Shown piece after piece: positions 37,260 to 50,120 of a stretch of 64,000 nucleotides of DNA; the stretch's first letter is position 1, and each line of letters starts with the position of its first letter. A model generated the notes under the pieces. That model was not told the DNA's origin, did not search any database, and saw only the letters and a program-made list of their open reading frames with translations. Position numbers and translations under genes: made by a program. Location of the stretch: the NCBI GenBank assembly GCA_023846275.1, contig JAIUJO010000086.1:1813190-1877189 (forward strand), in the 5' to 3' direction. This DNA is from Vanilla planifolia. Lineage: Eukaryota > Streptophyta > Magnoliopsida > Asparagales > Orchidaceae.

Positions 37260-37600
37260 TTATTTCTCCTTTTTTTATTTTTATCTCAACATTTCTCATA
37301 TTTTCTAACTTTCATCGATCCTATTATCATTCTGTTATTTATCTCTTTACTCTCCATCTCTTTATACTTTTCATACCCTCTCACTCCTTTATCCTTCTTT
37401 ATTTTCTTATTTCTCTCTTTTACATTTTTATTTATTCTCCCTATCCCATTTACATTCTTTCTTTTCTTTTCTTCCACATGAAATCATCTTTGATCTCTCT
37501 TTATAACTATTTTTTGTTTATTTTGAACTCATTAATCGTTAATGTTTTTCTCTTTTTTAGATTATTTATCTTTGTGTGCATTATCACTTTTCTTGCCCAT
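37260..37600 (+). repeat. Pyrimidine tract, complete
   Basis: T/C-rich tract. Its complement gives a Lys/Glu-rich minus-strand frame (37286-37477) that is a composition artefact. Confidence 0.75.
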
Positions 37601-37955
37601 CAATTAATAACATTTAAGAAATCTCTCATTTTTAAATTTTAATATATAATATTTATTATTAATATATATATTTTTTAAAAATTTTATAAAATAATTAAAT
37701 TTTTTTTTAATAGGAATCATAACATTATGGAAAATAGGTAATGTTTTAATGTCTACTTTATCAAATGTAATAATGCAACTAATTTTTTATTTATTTTGTA
37801 TAAATGAAGTATTGACATTACAAAATATTATGACCAACATAATAAGCATAAAATTTATTTAAAGGTGTATATTCTTGATAATTAAGAAACTTTTAAAAAT
37901 TTTTCATTATATTTAAAAAACTAATCACACAACTATTTTATTGTCTTTTGTAAGT

Positions 37956-38016
37956 ATGTGCAACCACAACTATGTTCGAATGGTTGACCGCTTGAGAGGT
38001 TCCAATGATGCACAAG
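37956..38016 (+). pseudogene. 5S rRNA relic with central deletion
   Basis: The 5' end ATGTGCAACCACAACTATG is joined to TCGAATGGTTGACCGCTTGAG and TGATGCACA. About 55 central bases, with the A box, are lost. Confidence 0.7.
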
Positions 38017-38559
38017 GCTTTTCATAGCATTCTTTTTCTAATGATTGATAATTAATTTTTACATGTTAATTTTTTTAACAATTATTATAAATGATTATTT
38101 GTAATTATAAATTTAGTAATTTTTTTAATAAGAAATGTATTAGAATATTATTAATTTCATACAATAATAAATCTAGTTCACCAAATGATATATTAAATTT
38201 ATAGCTTTAATTTACTTTTATATCGAGAAATATTACATATTTTAATTATAATAAGTTATATTTAATTTATGTTTATAATAGGTTATACATTAAAGGTATA
38301 AAATTTTAGCATTTAGTAATGATATGTTGTTGATTACTAATAATGTAAAATTATATCATTAGGGTTTAGTATATTTATATTTATTATCAATGTTGCATGA
38401 TATAAAGGCGACATATTAGAATAATGATGATATTTATTACTTAATTAATTTTTTTAAGTTTTATACATTAATAAAATATTATTAAATTAATTGTGAGATA
38501 TTCTATAGATATTATTAATATCTTGAAAATTAATAAATCTTTATAGTTCTTAAATTTTA

Positions 38560-38895
38560 TTAAATTATTTTTTCACACTTTTTTGTCATAATGTCTCTTA
38601 TATTCTATCATTGTTGCTCTTTTGTCGTCATTCTTTTATTTATTTCATATTTTTGATAAATTTGTATTATTCTTAGTCTCTCTTTCTTATCTTTCTCTAT
38701 TTTCTCATTTTTCTCTCTTTTTTACTTATTTATTTATTTTCTATATCTCTTCTACGTTCTTTCTTTTTTCTACTCATTAAGTCATATCTGACCCCTCTTT
38801 ATTATTATTATTTTTTTATCTTACATTTAACAATTTGTGACTGTCCTCTCTTTAAAAGAATAATTATCTATTTTTTAATCAATTATTTTGTAACA
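38560..38895 (+). repeat. Pyrimidine tract, complete
   Basis: T/C-rich tract followed by ATTTCTCTTATTGCATTG, a mutated form of the 5S-end-like motif. Confidence 0.74.
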
Positions 38896-39221
38896 CATAA
38901 ATTAGCAATACTTAAAAAATTTCTCTTATTGCATTGTTTAATATATAATATTTTTTATTAAGATATATATTTTTTATTTATATTTTTTTAAATAATTGTA
39001 TTTCATTTTTTAGGAATCATAATATAATACAAAAAATCTTTTTTATTAATGTCTACATTATAAAAAGGAATAGTTTATATATTTTCTTAATTATACATAA
39101 ATAAAATATAGATATGTAAAATATTATTACACAATTAGAAAAAAAGTTTGGAAAAATTTTACAAATTATTTATTATCTTAACGGCTAACAAGTTAACTCC
39201 AATTTTTAGCCTTATACAAGC

Positions 39222-39339
39222 CTGTTCGACGACACTAGCAGTAAGGCATTAGATCTCAATACTACTGCAAAATAAAGCATGCATGGGTGAGAGTACCCTT
39301 GAGATGTGTAACTTCTTGACAAGTGTTTATGTTGCACAC
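39222..39339 (+). pseudogene. 5S rRNA relic
   Basis: Full length. TTCGACGACACTAGCAGTAA and TTAGATCTCAATACTACTGC are clear. The A box is AATAAAGCATGCATGGGTGA. GAGATGTGTAACTTC is a decayed C box. The end TTATGTTGCACAC is good. Confidence 0.85.
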
Positions 39340-39969
39340 GTTTTTTCATAATATTATATTTTTTAATGAATAATAATTAATTTTCAAATGTTAATATTAA
39401 AAAAATAAATAAATTCTTATAAATTATTATTTATGATTGCCATTTATGTAAGTAATTTTTGAATAATAACTTTATAATATTATTGTTAATTTAACATAAT
39501 AATAAATGTAGCAATCATTTGATATAAAAAAATAATAATTTTAATTTTGTTTAGTATTGAGTAAAATAATTACAATAAATTATCACAAATTATAATTAAT
39601 TTATGCTTAGAATAGTATTAGATGTTATGTATAGATTTGTTAAACATAAAAATATTATGTTATAGAACTTTAAAATATCAAGAATTATATTATTAACGTA
39701 AAATTTATTTTATATTTATTATTCATATTAATTACATAAATGAAATACACTAGAGTAATTATATTTTTTTAAATTTAATGAATATTTTTAGTTTTCATTT
39801 AATAGTACAATAATAACTCAATAGCCAAAATATTCTTTAAATATTTACAAAATTATAAAATAATCATAAGAAGAAAATATTTATTATGTTTTATTTTTAT
39901 TATGTATTATAAATGACAAGCTTGATATATTTCGTAAATATTATAAGTTTAATTATTAAGATTTAAGTT

Positions 39970-40290
39970 TTATTTTATTACACCCTTTCTTAATTCAATA
40001 ACTCTCTCATTCTCTCACTTTCTCTTTCTTACTATCATTTTCTTAGTTCTATATTTGCTCTATATCTCCATATATTTTACATGGAATCTCTCTCTTTTAT
40101 TTTTTTCTATTTTAGCATTTCATTATCCTTTACTTATTTATTCTCTCAATCTCTTCTATGTTCTCTCTTTTTTGATTTTCTTCATTAAACAGTCATACGT
40201 CTTCCTTTATAACAATTTTTCTCATATTAATCTTTGACTTTCTTTTCATCTTTTGTAGATTAGCTATCTTTATTTCTATTATAACTTTTA
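39970..40290 (+). repeat. Pyrimidine tract, complete
   Basis: T/C-rich tract; the 450 bp after it are a patchwork of short unit pieces without 5S. Confidence 0.73.
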
Positions 40291-40434
40291 AGCCATCAAA
40301 TAATAATTGTTAAGAAATCCCTTATCTTTTTAAAGATTATAATGTAATATTTAATATTAATATGAATGTAATTATTTAAAATTTTATTTTTATTAAATTA
40401 TTTTTCAATTTTATATTTATCAAAATTTTTTATA

Positions 40435-40505
40435 TATATTCTATCTCTTTGTTAAATTATCTCTTGCTTCTCTTTTGCAGAATAGCTATCAATCTTTATT
40501 ATCTT
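40435..40505 (+). repeat. Pyrimidine tract remnant
   Basis: About 70 bp from the middle and end of a tract (TAAATTATCTCTTGCTTC, AATAGCTATC) embedded in rearranged spacer. Confidence 0.55.
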
Positions 40506-40734
40506 TTTTGAAGACATGAATTTGTAATATTTAAGAAATTTCACTTTTTACATAATTTAATGCATTATATTTTTTAGAAATACAAAAATTTTTATTTATA
40601 TATAATTTAATATTTGATTAATTTTTTTATATTTTTAGTTATTTATAAAATAATATTAAATTAATAGTCATGATACTCTTTAAATTATATTTAATAAATA
40701 CTATAAATTTCATTATTAAAATTTAATTTTTATT

Positions 40735-41070
40735 AAATTATTTTTCTCACTTTTAATTTTTATCAAAATGTCTCTTATGTTCTTTCTTTTTCTTTTCACT
40801 TTATCTATTATTCTTTTAAATTTATATTAATTTTAATCCCTTCATATTCTTTGTGACAACTTTCTCTCTCCTCTCTTCTTCTCTACCTTCTTATTTCTAT
40901 CTCTTTTACTTTTTTATTTATTCAATCTCCTCTTTGTTATCTCTTTACTTTGCTTCTTAAAATAATCTCTCATCTTTCTCTTTTATTATTTAGCTTCTAT
41001 TTAGTTTTTATTAGTTTACGACTTTCTCTCACTTAGAGAATTGTTATCTCTATCACTATTAGCTCTTTTT
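40735..41070 (+). repeat. Pyrimidine tract, complete
   Basis: T/C-rich tract followed by AATCTATCATGTTGTACGG at about 41098, a clear 5S-end-like motif. Confidence 0.75.
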
Positions 41071-41426
41071 CAACGTAAAACTCAATAATACTTAAAAAAT
41101 CTATCATGTTGTACGGTTTAATATATAATATTTATGATAAATATATACTTTTGATGAAACTTTATTAAGTAATTTAATTTCTTATTTATAAACTAAGTAA
41201 TATAATATAAGAAAATCTTATATATTCATATCAATATTATAAAAATGATAATTTAAAAATTTTATTATTACTTCTATATAAAGAAAATATTAATTGATTA
41301 AATATTTTTCCATATATAAAAAATAAAAATAATTTTTAAAACAACATACTTTAGATAATTTTAAAAATAATATAATTATTCATTATCTTAAAGGCCAACA
41401 ATATCAATTTTTAGTCATGTGCATGC

Positions 41427-41542
41427 ATTTGCGGCTACAATAGTCATATGGAATCGGATCTCATTATAACCCCAAAGTTAAGCATACTTGCGTGAGAGTT
41501 GCATTAGAATGGGTGACTTTTGAAAAGTCCACCGATTATATA
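41427..41542 (+). pseudogene. 5S rRNA relic
   Basis: Full length. The start is ATTTGCGGCTACAATAG. CGGATCTCATTATAACCCC, AAAGTTAAGCATACTTG and GAGAGTTGCATTAGAATGGG are strong, and GGGTGACTTTTGAAAAG keeps most of the C box. The 3' end is lost (ACCGATTATAT). Confidence 0.88.
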
Positions 41543-42169
41543 AAATATTTTCGTGACATTTCATTTACTAAAGTATGACATACTTTTTACATGTTAAAGT
41601 TAAAAAGATGATTTTTTATGATTAATGGTTTATAATTACTATTTTTTTAATTAATATTAATAATAAAATTATAACATTATTATTAATTTTATATAATATT
41701 GAATAAGACACATCATATGATTTAAAAAATAATAAGTTTAATTTTCTTCAACTTTAAAAAATAACTTATACAAATTATGCAAACATTAGATTTAATTTAT
41801 GGTTATAATGGTATATATATGCTATGTATAGTATTTTTTATATATAAAAATTTTATACTCTAGAATATTTACAATTTGAAATTAATTTATTAATGTTAAA
41901 TGTTATTTATATATATTATCTCCATGAATCATATAAATATAATATATTAGATTAATTATATAATTTTTAATTTAATTAATTTTTTAAATTTAATATAAAT
42001 AATAAAATATTAAATTAATACTCAAAATATTCTATAAATATTTCTAGAATTCTAAAATGATGTTAAAAAATTAAATAGTTCTTATTTTTTTATTAAAAAT
42101 TATAGATGATTAACTTGTTCTACTTAATAAAAAATATAAGTTTAGTTATTAAGATTTAACTTTTATTTA

Positions 42170-42263
42170 ATTATTTCTCTCACCTTTTTTGGTTTATCAT
42201 GAAATCTATCACATTATCTTTGTTTTTGTCTCACTTTTGTTAGCATTCACTTATTTCTCCATC
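42170..42263 (+). repeat. Pyrimidine tract, cut by inversion
   Basis: First ~90 bp of a tract, stopping at the junction with the small inverted piece. Confidence 0.7.
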
Positions 42264-42425
42264 TATAAATTACTTAATAAATATAAATATATTTATATAT
42301 ATATATATTTCTTAAAAGTATTATACATTAGATTAGGCAAAATTGTTAATTTATGTGTAGAAAAAGAGATGATAGAGATGAAGATAATTATTCTATAAGA
42401 GAGAAGATTCAAAAAATTAAATATA
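42264..42425 (-). repeat. Small inverted satellite piece
   Basis: About 160 bp in reverse orientation. On the minus strand it reads tract end (CTCTTATAGAATAATTATC), then TTTAAGAAATATATATATAT, then ATTTATTAAGTAATTTA, the normal unit order. It contains a short AT run at 42294-42308. Forward sequence resumes near TTAATTTAAGAAAATCTTG. Confidence 0.7.
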
Positions 42426-42870
42426 CAAAATAAAGACGATTAATTTAAGAAAATCTTGTGTACTAATGTCTATATTATATAATATAATAGTCTATATAAT
42501 GTTTATTAACTATTTCTAAATAAAATATTAATAATAATAATAATATTATGACACATATAATAAGAATATTTTTTTAAAAGTGCATATATTACATAATATA
42601 AAAATTTTTAAAAATTATTTATTGCCTTAAAACCTAATAATTGAAAAAAATCTCATGTATTAATGTCTATTTCATCAAATAAAATAGTTTGTGTCATTTG
42701 TTATTAATTTTATTTAAATCAATTATTTATATTAGAGAGTATTATTACATATATCGTAATTATAAATTCTATTCAAAAGTTTATATGCTTAATAATATAT
42801 AAAATATTTGAAATGATTTGTTATATTTAAAAAAGTAATCATGCAATATAATACCTTGTCTTTTATATCT

Positions 42871-42972
42871 TTGTGTAATCACAAAAGTATTACAGCACTA
42901 GTTCTTATTAGAATTCCAAAGTTAAGCTTGTTAGGGCAAGAGAAGTAATGTAAGACCTCATAAAGCACTTGT
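42871..42972 (+). pseudogene. 5S rRNA relic with 3' deletions
   Basis: GTGTAATCACAAAAGTATTA, TTATTAGAATTCCAAAG and TTAAGCTTGTTAGGGC are kept. About 15 bases are lost around the C box (GTAATGTAAGACCTC) and the 3' end is altered (AAAGCACTTG). Confidence 0.82.
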
Positions 42973-43609
42973 TTTTTTTATAACATTAATTTCCTAATAA
43001 TTGATAATTAATTTTTATAATATGTTAATTTTAAAAAATTATTATTGTAAATTATCATTTGTAATTACAATTTTACTAGTTAAGTTTTATTTTTAACTCT
43101 ATAACATAATGTTTAGTTTTATATAATAGTATTGATATGTTTCATTTTTTATAATAAAATAATATCTTTAATTTAGTTTATTATTGATAAGTATAAGTTA
43201 TATTAATAATAATTAATTATAGTTATTATTTTATTATAATACCATATATTTTTTTTGTATAAAATTTTTTAAGTATAGTAATGCCATGTCATTTAATATT
43301 AAAAATCTTAAATTATATCATTAATGTTAAATTTCATTTATAATTACTGTTTATTTTACATCATATAAAGGTAATATAATCTATTAATTATAGCATTTAT
43401 CAATTAATTATTTTTTTATATTTTATGTTATCATAAAAATAATATTCAATTTATAAGAAAAATTATTTTTTCAAATATTTTTTAATATTTTAAAGAATAA
43501 TAAACCTCAAATAATTTTTAATTTTTGTTATTACTAAATATTATATATGATTTATTTATTATTTTTAATAAATATAACAAATTAAACTTTTAAAATTTAA
43601 TTTTTATTA

Positions 43610-43900
43610 AATTATTTTTCTTATTTTTTTCTCTTTATCATATTGTCTCTAATATTCTATCTCAACTTTCTTACGCCTATAATTTTTTTTATTTATCTCT
43701 TTTTTCTTTATTTATTTATATTTTTTGGGCATCTCTCTCCTCTATCACTCTTTACTTTGTTATTTATCTCTCTTTTACTGTTTTATTTATTCTCTCTTTT
43801 CTTTTTCTCTTTATTAAGTCATCTATCATCTTTCTATTATTATTTTCTTCTTTATTTTACTATTAACAATTTTTGACTTTCTTTCTCTCTTGGTGGATTA
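43610..43900 (+). repeat. Pyrimidine tract
   Basis: T/C-rich tract, slightly short at its right end. Confidence 0.73.
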
Positions 43901-44180
43901 ATAATATTCAGAAATGTCTTGTGTGTAATGGTTTAGTACATAATAGTTTTTATAAATATGTATTTTTTATTTATACATATTATCTAATTTAATTTCTTAT
44001 TTATATAAATGATGTTATAATGTAAGAAAATCTTATGCATTGTTGTCTATTTTATAAAACTTAAAATGATATGTAATGTTTAATTAATTATAAAATAAAT
44101 AAAATATGAAAATTACAAAATATTATCATATATGCAACAATTACAAAATATTTTTTAAAAGTGCATATATTAAATGATTA

Positions 44181-44201
44181 AAATGTCTTTATATTGTACA
44201 T
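44181..44201 (+). pseudogene. 5S rRNA fragment, last ~20 bases
   Basis: AATGTCTTTATATTGTACAT matches the 3' terminus, followed by the normal flank ATTTTTTCATAGTG. It is joined to the upstream flank (GTGCATATATTAAATGATTA), so the rest of the 5S and about 75 bp of flank are deleted. Confidence 0.55.
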
Positions 44202-44824
44202 ATTTTTTCATAGTGTTTTATTTTTAAATGAATGACAATTAATTGTTTCATGTTAATGTTAAAAAAATTTAATTCTTAAAAATGAATGTTTATAATTACA
44301 ATTTTTCTAATTAATCTTTATAATAAAGTAATCACATTATGGTTATTTTTGTATAATAATAAATAAGACATATCGTATGATTTAATCAAATAATAACTTT
44401 AATTTGTTTAGCATTAAGCAAAGTATATATTTTAATTATCATAACTTAGAATTAATTTATGTTTGTAATAGCATATATATGTTGTGTGTAAAAGTTTTTG
44501 AATTTAGAAATATTATATTATAGAATATTAAAAATCTCAAATTTTGTTATTAATTTTAAATATTATTTATGGTTCTTATCCATATTACATCATATTACTA
44601 TAAAATATAAAAATAATTATATTGTTTTTAATTTAGTTAAGTATTTTGATTTTAAAAAGTATAATAGGAAATTAAATTATTAATAAAATACTTTTCAAAT
44701 ATTTGTGATATTCTAAAAAAAATAAACTATTTTTCAATTTTATTTTTATTAAATATTGTATATGACTAAATTTTTATATTTAATAAATATTATAAAATGA
44801 ATGATTCAGATTTAACTTTCATTT

Positions 44825-45160
44825 AATTATTTTTCTCACCTTTTTCTATTTATCTCAATTTCGCTCGCACTATTCTCTTACCTTTTATCATTCTGTTATT
44901 TCTCCTTTCACACTCTTCTTATATATTTTATGCACTCTTTCTATTTCATCATTCACTATTTTTTATTTATCCATCTTTTACTTATTTATTTATTATCTTT
45001 ATCTTCTATATATTCTCGTTTCTTTTCTTATTCAATAAATGGACTCTAATTTCTCTCCACAGTTAATTTGTACCTTTTTTGCCCTAATTAATCTTTCACT
45101 TTCTTCCTCTCTTTTGTAGATTGGTTAGCTCTATCTCCATTATCTCTTTTCTAGCCCCAT
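44825..45160 (+). repeat. Pyrimidine tract, complete
   Basis: T/C-rich tract with preserved CTCTATCTCCATTATCTC end. Confidence 0.76.
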
Positions 45161-45520
45161 AATTAATAATATTTAAAAATTTTCTTATTTTTTAAAATTT
45201 TATCAGTTATATTTTAATTTAGAATGTATATAAATATTTATATTAATTACATAATTTAATTTCACCTTTATAAGAATGATTACATAATAGATATAAAATC
45301 TCATATATTAATGTCTACCTTTTTAAAAAAAATAATAGCTTGTAATTTTTTATTCATTTTATAGAAATAAAGAATTAATATTCAGAAATATTATTACCAA
45401 TATAATGAGCATAATTGTTCTTCAAAAATTAATATCCTTGATAATTTAAAAATAATTAGACATGATTCATTATATTTAAAAACATAGTAACACAACTACA
45501 ATATTTTGTCCTTTGTATGC

Positions 45521-45638
45521 ATGTTCGACCATACAAGTATTGTAGAATTGGATCTCATTAGAATGCTAAAGGTACGCATGCTTGGGTAAGAGTAGTATTT
45601 AGATAGGTGGCCTCTTAAGAAGTGATCTTGTTACACAT
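45521..45638 (+). pseudogene. 5S rRNA relic
   Basis: Full length. ATGTTCGACCATACAAGTAT and TTGGATCTCATTAGAATGC are clear. The A box is GGTACGCATGCTTGGGTAAG, with AGTAGTATTTAGATAGG and GGCCTC in place of the C box. The end is TTGTTACACAT. Confidence 0.88.
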
Positions 45639-45994
45639 ACTTCTCCATAACATTCCTTTTTCTAATTAATGATATTTAAATTTTACAATATGTTAATTTT
45701 AAAGAAAAACTATTATAAATTATTATTTCCAATAGAATTTAATAAATTAATTTATAATTATAATTTTATATTGTTATTGTTAATTTTAAATAATAATAAT
45801 ATTACACATTATATAATATAATAAAATAATAGCTTTAATTTAGTTTAATATTATCAAAAAATTTATACTTCTTATAAAAACTTATAATTAATTTTTTTAT
45901 AACAATATAATACATATTGTATAAAAGTTTTTAAATATAATAATTATTTAATTAAATATTATTTTCTAATTTTATTATTTTTAATTTTTTATTT

Positions 45995-46040
45995 TCACTC
46001 TTAGAGATTAGTTATCTATTTCTATTACCTCTTTTTTAGA
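45995..46040 (+). repeat. Pyrimidine tract remnant
   Basis: Only the last ~45 bp of a tract (AGTTATCTATTTCTATTACC), which explains the 708-bp step to the next 5S. Confidence 0.55.
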
Positions 46041-46102
46041 ATGTAAATTAATAATATTTAAAAAATTTCCCATATTATATAATTTAATATTTAATAAGTT
46101 TG

Positions 46103-46122
46103 ATATATGTATATATATATAT
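46103..46122. repeat. Short AT run
   Basis: Interrupted AT run (one GT) at the same unit position as the long microsatellites at 35459 and 56923. Confidence 0.7.
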
Positions 46123-46228
46123 TTATATTAATTAATTAATTTAATTTCTAACTTTTAAGAATGATATGAAAATATTAGAAAATCTTTCATATTAACCACA
46201 CATTTTTTAATTTTAATCTTCGACAAGC

Positions 46229-46344
46229 ATGTGAGACCACACAGGTTTGAAGGCACTAGATTGTATTAGAATTCCTATGTTAAGCTTGCTTTGGTGAGGG
46301 TAGTGTGTCGATGGATGACCTCATGACAAATATCTTGTTGTCCA
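46229..46344 (+). pseudogene. 5S rRNA relic
   Basis: Full length. ATGTGAGACCACACAGG, GGCACTAGATTGTATTAG and ATTCCTATGTTAAGCTTGC are clear, with GGTAGTGTGTCGATGG and ATGACC as a partial C box. The end is CTTGTTGTCC. Confidence 0.85.
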
Positions 46345-46904
46345 TTTTCTTATACTTGAATATTTTTAATTACAATTTTTGTAACGAAGTTTTAATAATA
46401 ATTTTATAACATTATTATCAATTTCATATAATAAGAAACGTAATACATCTTTTGATATATTAAATATTAACTTTAATTTAGTTCAATATTGATAAAACAA
46501 CATATATGAATTATCATAAATTAGAAATAATTTATGTACATAATAATATATATATATGCCATTTATAAAATTTTTAAATATAAAAATATTATATCATATA
46601 ACATTTAAATTCTAAAATCATACTATTAAAGCTAAATATTATTTACATTTATTATTTATATTACATCATATAAATATCATATGTGAGAATGATTATATTA
46701 TTTTTATTTAAATTAATTTTTAAAATTTCAATTTATGTAACATAATATTAAATTTATAATTAGAATATTTTTTAAATTTTTATAGTATTAAAAAACAATG
46801 AGAAAAAAGTAAACTTTTTTATTTTTATTTTATTAAATATTATATATGACTAACTTATTATTTTTAATAAATATTATACGTTTAATTACTAATATTTAAA
46901 TTTT

Positions 46905-47260
46905 ATTTAATTTTTCCTCTTATTTTTTTCTTTTTATCTCAATATCAAACATATTCTCTCATTTCCTTCTCTCCCACTATCATTCTCATATTTCTCTCTT
47001 CACTTAATATTTCTTTATATTTTTTATGGTCTCTCTCTACCTTTTCTCCTTGTCAATTCTTTTTCTCTCTTTTTTACTTATTTATTTATTCTCTCTATCT
47101 TTTCTATTTTCTTTCTTTTCTTTTCTTCAAAATTAAATTACCTCTCACCTCACTCTATAACTTTTTTTTTCTATTTTGCTCTTATCATACTTTAGCTTTC
47201 TTTCTCTTCCTCTTTTGTAGATTTTTTCTCTCTATTATCTCTATTCTTTCCCATCAATTA
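46905..47260 (+). repeat. Pyrimidine tract, complete
   Basis: T/C-rich tract of usual length, followed by AATCTCTCGTTTGGTAAAC. Confidence 0.76.
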
Positions 47261-47519
47261 ATGATATTCAAAAAATCTCTCGTTTGGTAAACCTTAATAT
47301 ATAATATTTATGATAAATACATAATTTAATTTTTTACTTAAAAGAAAGCTAACATAAATGTATTAATTTCTATTTTATGAAAAATAATAATGTCATTTTT
47401 TAATTCATTTTATATAAATATTTTTCAAAAGTATATACTTCATAATTTAGAAAATTTTAAAAATATTTAATTATATTTAAAAAAATATTACACAGCTACA
47501 ATATTTTTCTTTTGTTTAC

Positions 47520-47636
47520 ATGTTTGATAACACTAGTATTATAACATCAAATCTCATCAGTAAATGAAAGCTGAGCATGCCTGAGCGAGAGTAGTATTGA
47601 GATATGTTAAGTCTTGAGAAGTCGTCATGTTGTACA
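47520..47636 (+). pseudogene. 5S rRNA relic
   Basis: Full length. ATGTTTGATAACACTAGTAT, AAATCTCATCAG, AGCTGAGCATGCCTGAGCG and GAGAGTAGTATTGAGATATG are clear; the C box is lost after ATATG. Keeps CATCAG and GAGCGAG like the canonical gene, where most copies have CATTAG and GGGTGAG. The end is TGTTGTACAT. Confidence 0.87.
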
Positions 47637-48160
47637 TATATTTTTCATAACATTACTTTTTCTAATTAATGACAATTTCTAATATGTTAATTCTAAATGA
47701 AATAATTTATTATAAATAATAATTTCTACTTAGAATTTTATTAATTAATTTCTAATACTAAACTTATATTATTTATTTAATTTTTAATAATTATGACATA
47801 TTCTATGATGTAATAAAATAATTTTTTAAATTTAATTTTTTATTGAGAAAAATAATTTATATTAATTATAATAAATTATAATTCATTTATATTTATAATA
47901 GTAGATAGATGCTATGTATAAAAAATAAATAATACAATGTAAAAAGTTCTTATTTATTAATCTCTATATTATAAAAAAAATAATAGTCTATTAAATTTTA
48001 TTATTAATTATACATAATTAAAATATTGACAATATAAAATATTATGACACATAATAACCATAAAATTTTTTAAAAAGTACAAATATTTGTTAATTTAGGA
48101 AAAAAATTATTATTTATCTTAAAGTCTGATACATAATTTCAATGTTTTTTCTTATGTTGC

Positions 48161-48277
48161 ATTTGCTACCACACTAGCATTATGGGAATGGATCTCCTTA
48201 GAACTCCAAATTAAGTATGCTTGGGTGAGAGAAGTTTTGGGATGGGTGATGTCTTAAGAAGTCCTCGTGTTGTACAT
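48161..48277 (+). pseudogene. 5S rRNA relic
   Basis: Full length and well kept, 641 bp after the previous relic. ATTTGCTACCACACTAGCAT, ATGGATCTCCTTAGAACTCC and AAATTAAGTATGCTTGGGTG, then TTGGGATGGGTGATGTC, close to a C box. The end CCTCGTGTTGTACAT retains the CG. Confidence 0.9.
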
Positions 48278-48769
48278 AAATTTTATAACGTTTCATTTTT
48301 AATAAATAATAATTAATTTTTACATGTTAATGTTAAAGCATAAATTCTTATAAATTATTTTCTACAATTGCCATTTTTTCAATTAATATTTAATAATTAT
48401 TTTATGATATTTTTATCAATTTTATATAATAATAAATGCAAAATATCATATAATATAATAAAATAATAATTTTAATTTAGTTTAATATAGAGCTAAATAA
48501 GTTATACAAAATATAAAAAATTGGAATTAATTTTAGTTTAAAAAACTATATATTTGCTATGTATAAAATTTTTTAAATATAATAATGTTATATTATGGAA
48601 TAATCGATATCTAAAATTATATTTTAGTTTCAAAAATTATTTATATTTATTGTCTATCTTAAATTATATGAATATAATTTATTTTACTTTTATTAAATAT
48701 TATTGATGACTAACATACTATATTTAATAGATATTAAAAGTATAATTATTAAGATTTAACTTTTATTTA

Positions 48770-49130
48770 AATATTTCTATCACTTTTTCCCTTTATCTAA
48801 AGATCACCCATAATGTCTCACTTTTTTCTCCTTTTATACTTCACTTATTTCTCACTTCACTCTCAATCCTCTTATTTCTCTTTTTTCTCTCTATCCCCTT
48901 ATTTCTTTCATGGCATCTCTTTCCTTTATCCTTTTATATTTTCCTACTTCTCTCTCTTTTGCATATAAATTTATCTTAGAGATGTTCTCTCTTACATTTT
49001 GTTCTTCATTAAATCAACTCTCGTCTCTCTGTGTAACAACTATTTTATCTTTATTTTGCCCTTATTATTCTTTGACTTCCTCTCTCCTTTTTGTTAATTT
49101 TTTATTTGTCTATATTATATTTGGTCTAAC
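48770..49130 (+). repeat. Pyrimidine tract, complete
   Basis: T/C-rich tract with an extra CTCTTTTTTCTCTCTATCCC step near 48870. Confidence 0.75.
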
Positions 49131-49490
49131 CTAATAATTAATAATATTTCAAAAATATCTCAATTTGTAAGCTTTAATATATAATATATATGACAAAAAT
49201 GTATTTTACTATTTATATTAATTGTATAATTTTATTTTGTATTTGTAATAATGATAACATAATGGAAAATAATGTCATGCATTAATCTTTACTTTATCAA
49301 ATATAATAGTTTGTCAGTTTTTAAACATTTTATATAAATAAAGTATTGATTTTGGAAAATGTCATGAACAATATTATAGGCATAGATTTTATTCAAAAAT
49401 GTATATGCTTTATGATTTAGATAATTTTAGAAAAGTTTCATTATGTTTAAAAAATAATAACAAAACTATTATACTTTGTGTTTTGTAGGT

Positions 49491-49609
49491 ATGTTTGAGC
49501 AGACTAGTATTGTAGCCATAGAACTCATTAGAACTCAAAAGTTATGCATGCTTGGGTGAGAGTCGTATTTTGGATGGCTGACATCTTAAGAAGTCCTAGT
49601 GTTGCACAT
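49491..49609 (+). pseudogene. 5S rRNA relic
   Basis: Full length. The A box is almost intact (AAGTTATGCATGCTTGGGTG), then AGAGTCGTATTTTGGATGG and CTGACATC as a near C box. The end CCTAGTGTTGCACAT is strong. The 5' start is ATGTTTGAGCAGACTAG. Confidence 0.88.
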
Positions 49610-49914
49610 ATTTTTTCATAGAATGAATGTTAATTAATTTTTACAATCTAATTTCAAAAAATTGAATTATTAGAAATGATCATTTGTAATTATATTTTTA
49701 TTAATTAATTTTCAATAATATGTTTATAGCAATATTATTAATTTCAATTAATAATAAATATGCCAAATCATATGGTATAATAAAATAATATCTTTAATTT
49801 AGTTTAATATTGAGAAAAAAGCTAATATTAATTAAAAAAAATTATAATTAAATTATATTTATAGTAGTATATATGTTGTGTATAAAAAACATAATATTAG
49901 TCATAAAGACATCT

Positions 49915-50120
49915 TTCTCTATTTTCTTTTTTTTTCTTCTTATTTGTTTTTCCTCTCTAACTCTTCTATGTTCTCTCTTTTATTATTTGCTTTTGTTAAA
50001 TCATCTCTCATCACCATCTATAGTTGTTGTTTTCTCTATTTTTCTCATATTAATCCTTAACTTTTCTCCGTAATAGATTAGTTATCTCTATCTCTATTAT
50101 CTCTTTTCTAACCATCAATT
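49915..50120 (+). repeat. Pyrimidine tract, 5' part missing
   Basis: Starts inside a tract directly after AT spacer; only about 200 bp remain. Confidence 0.72.

Larger units (their letters stand above)
22925..42263 (+). repeat. 5S-derived satellite array, block 3 (forward)
   Basis: The longest block in one orientation, with 5S relics or fragments from 23260 to 41427. Units vary from about 0.65 to 2.2 kb. Intervals of about 1.38 kb (29325, 30717, 32100, 33479) are regular. At 35920-36480 the AT spacer segment is repeated without a 5S, and at 40290-40740 several short unit pieces are joined. No gene seen. Confidence 0.85.

Noticed and set aside
37286..37477. Lys/Glu-rich frame on the minus strand
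   Set aside because: It is the complement of a pyrimidine tract; GAA/AAA/AGA codons come from purine composition.
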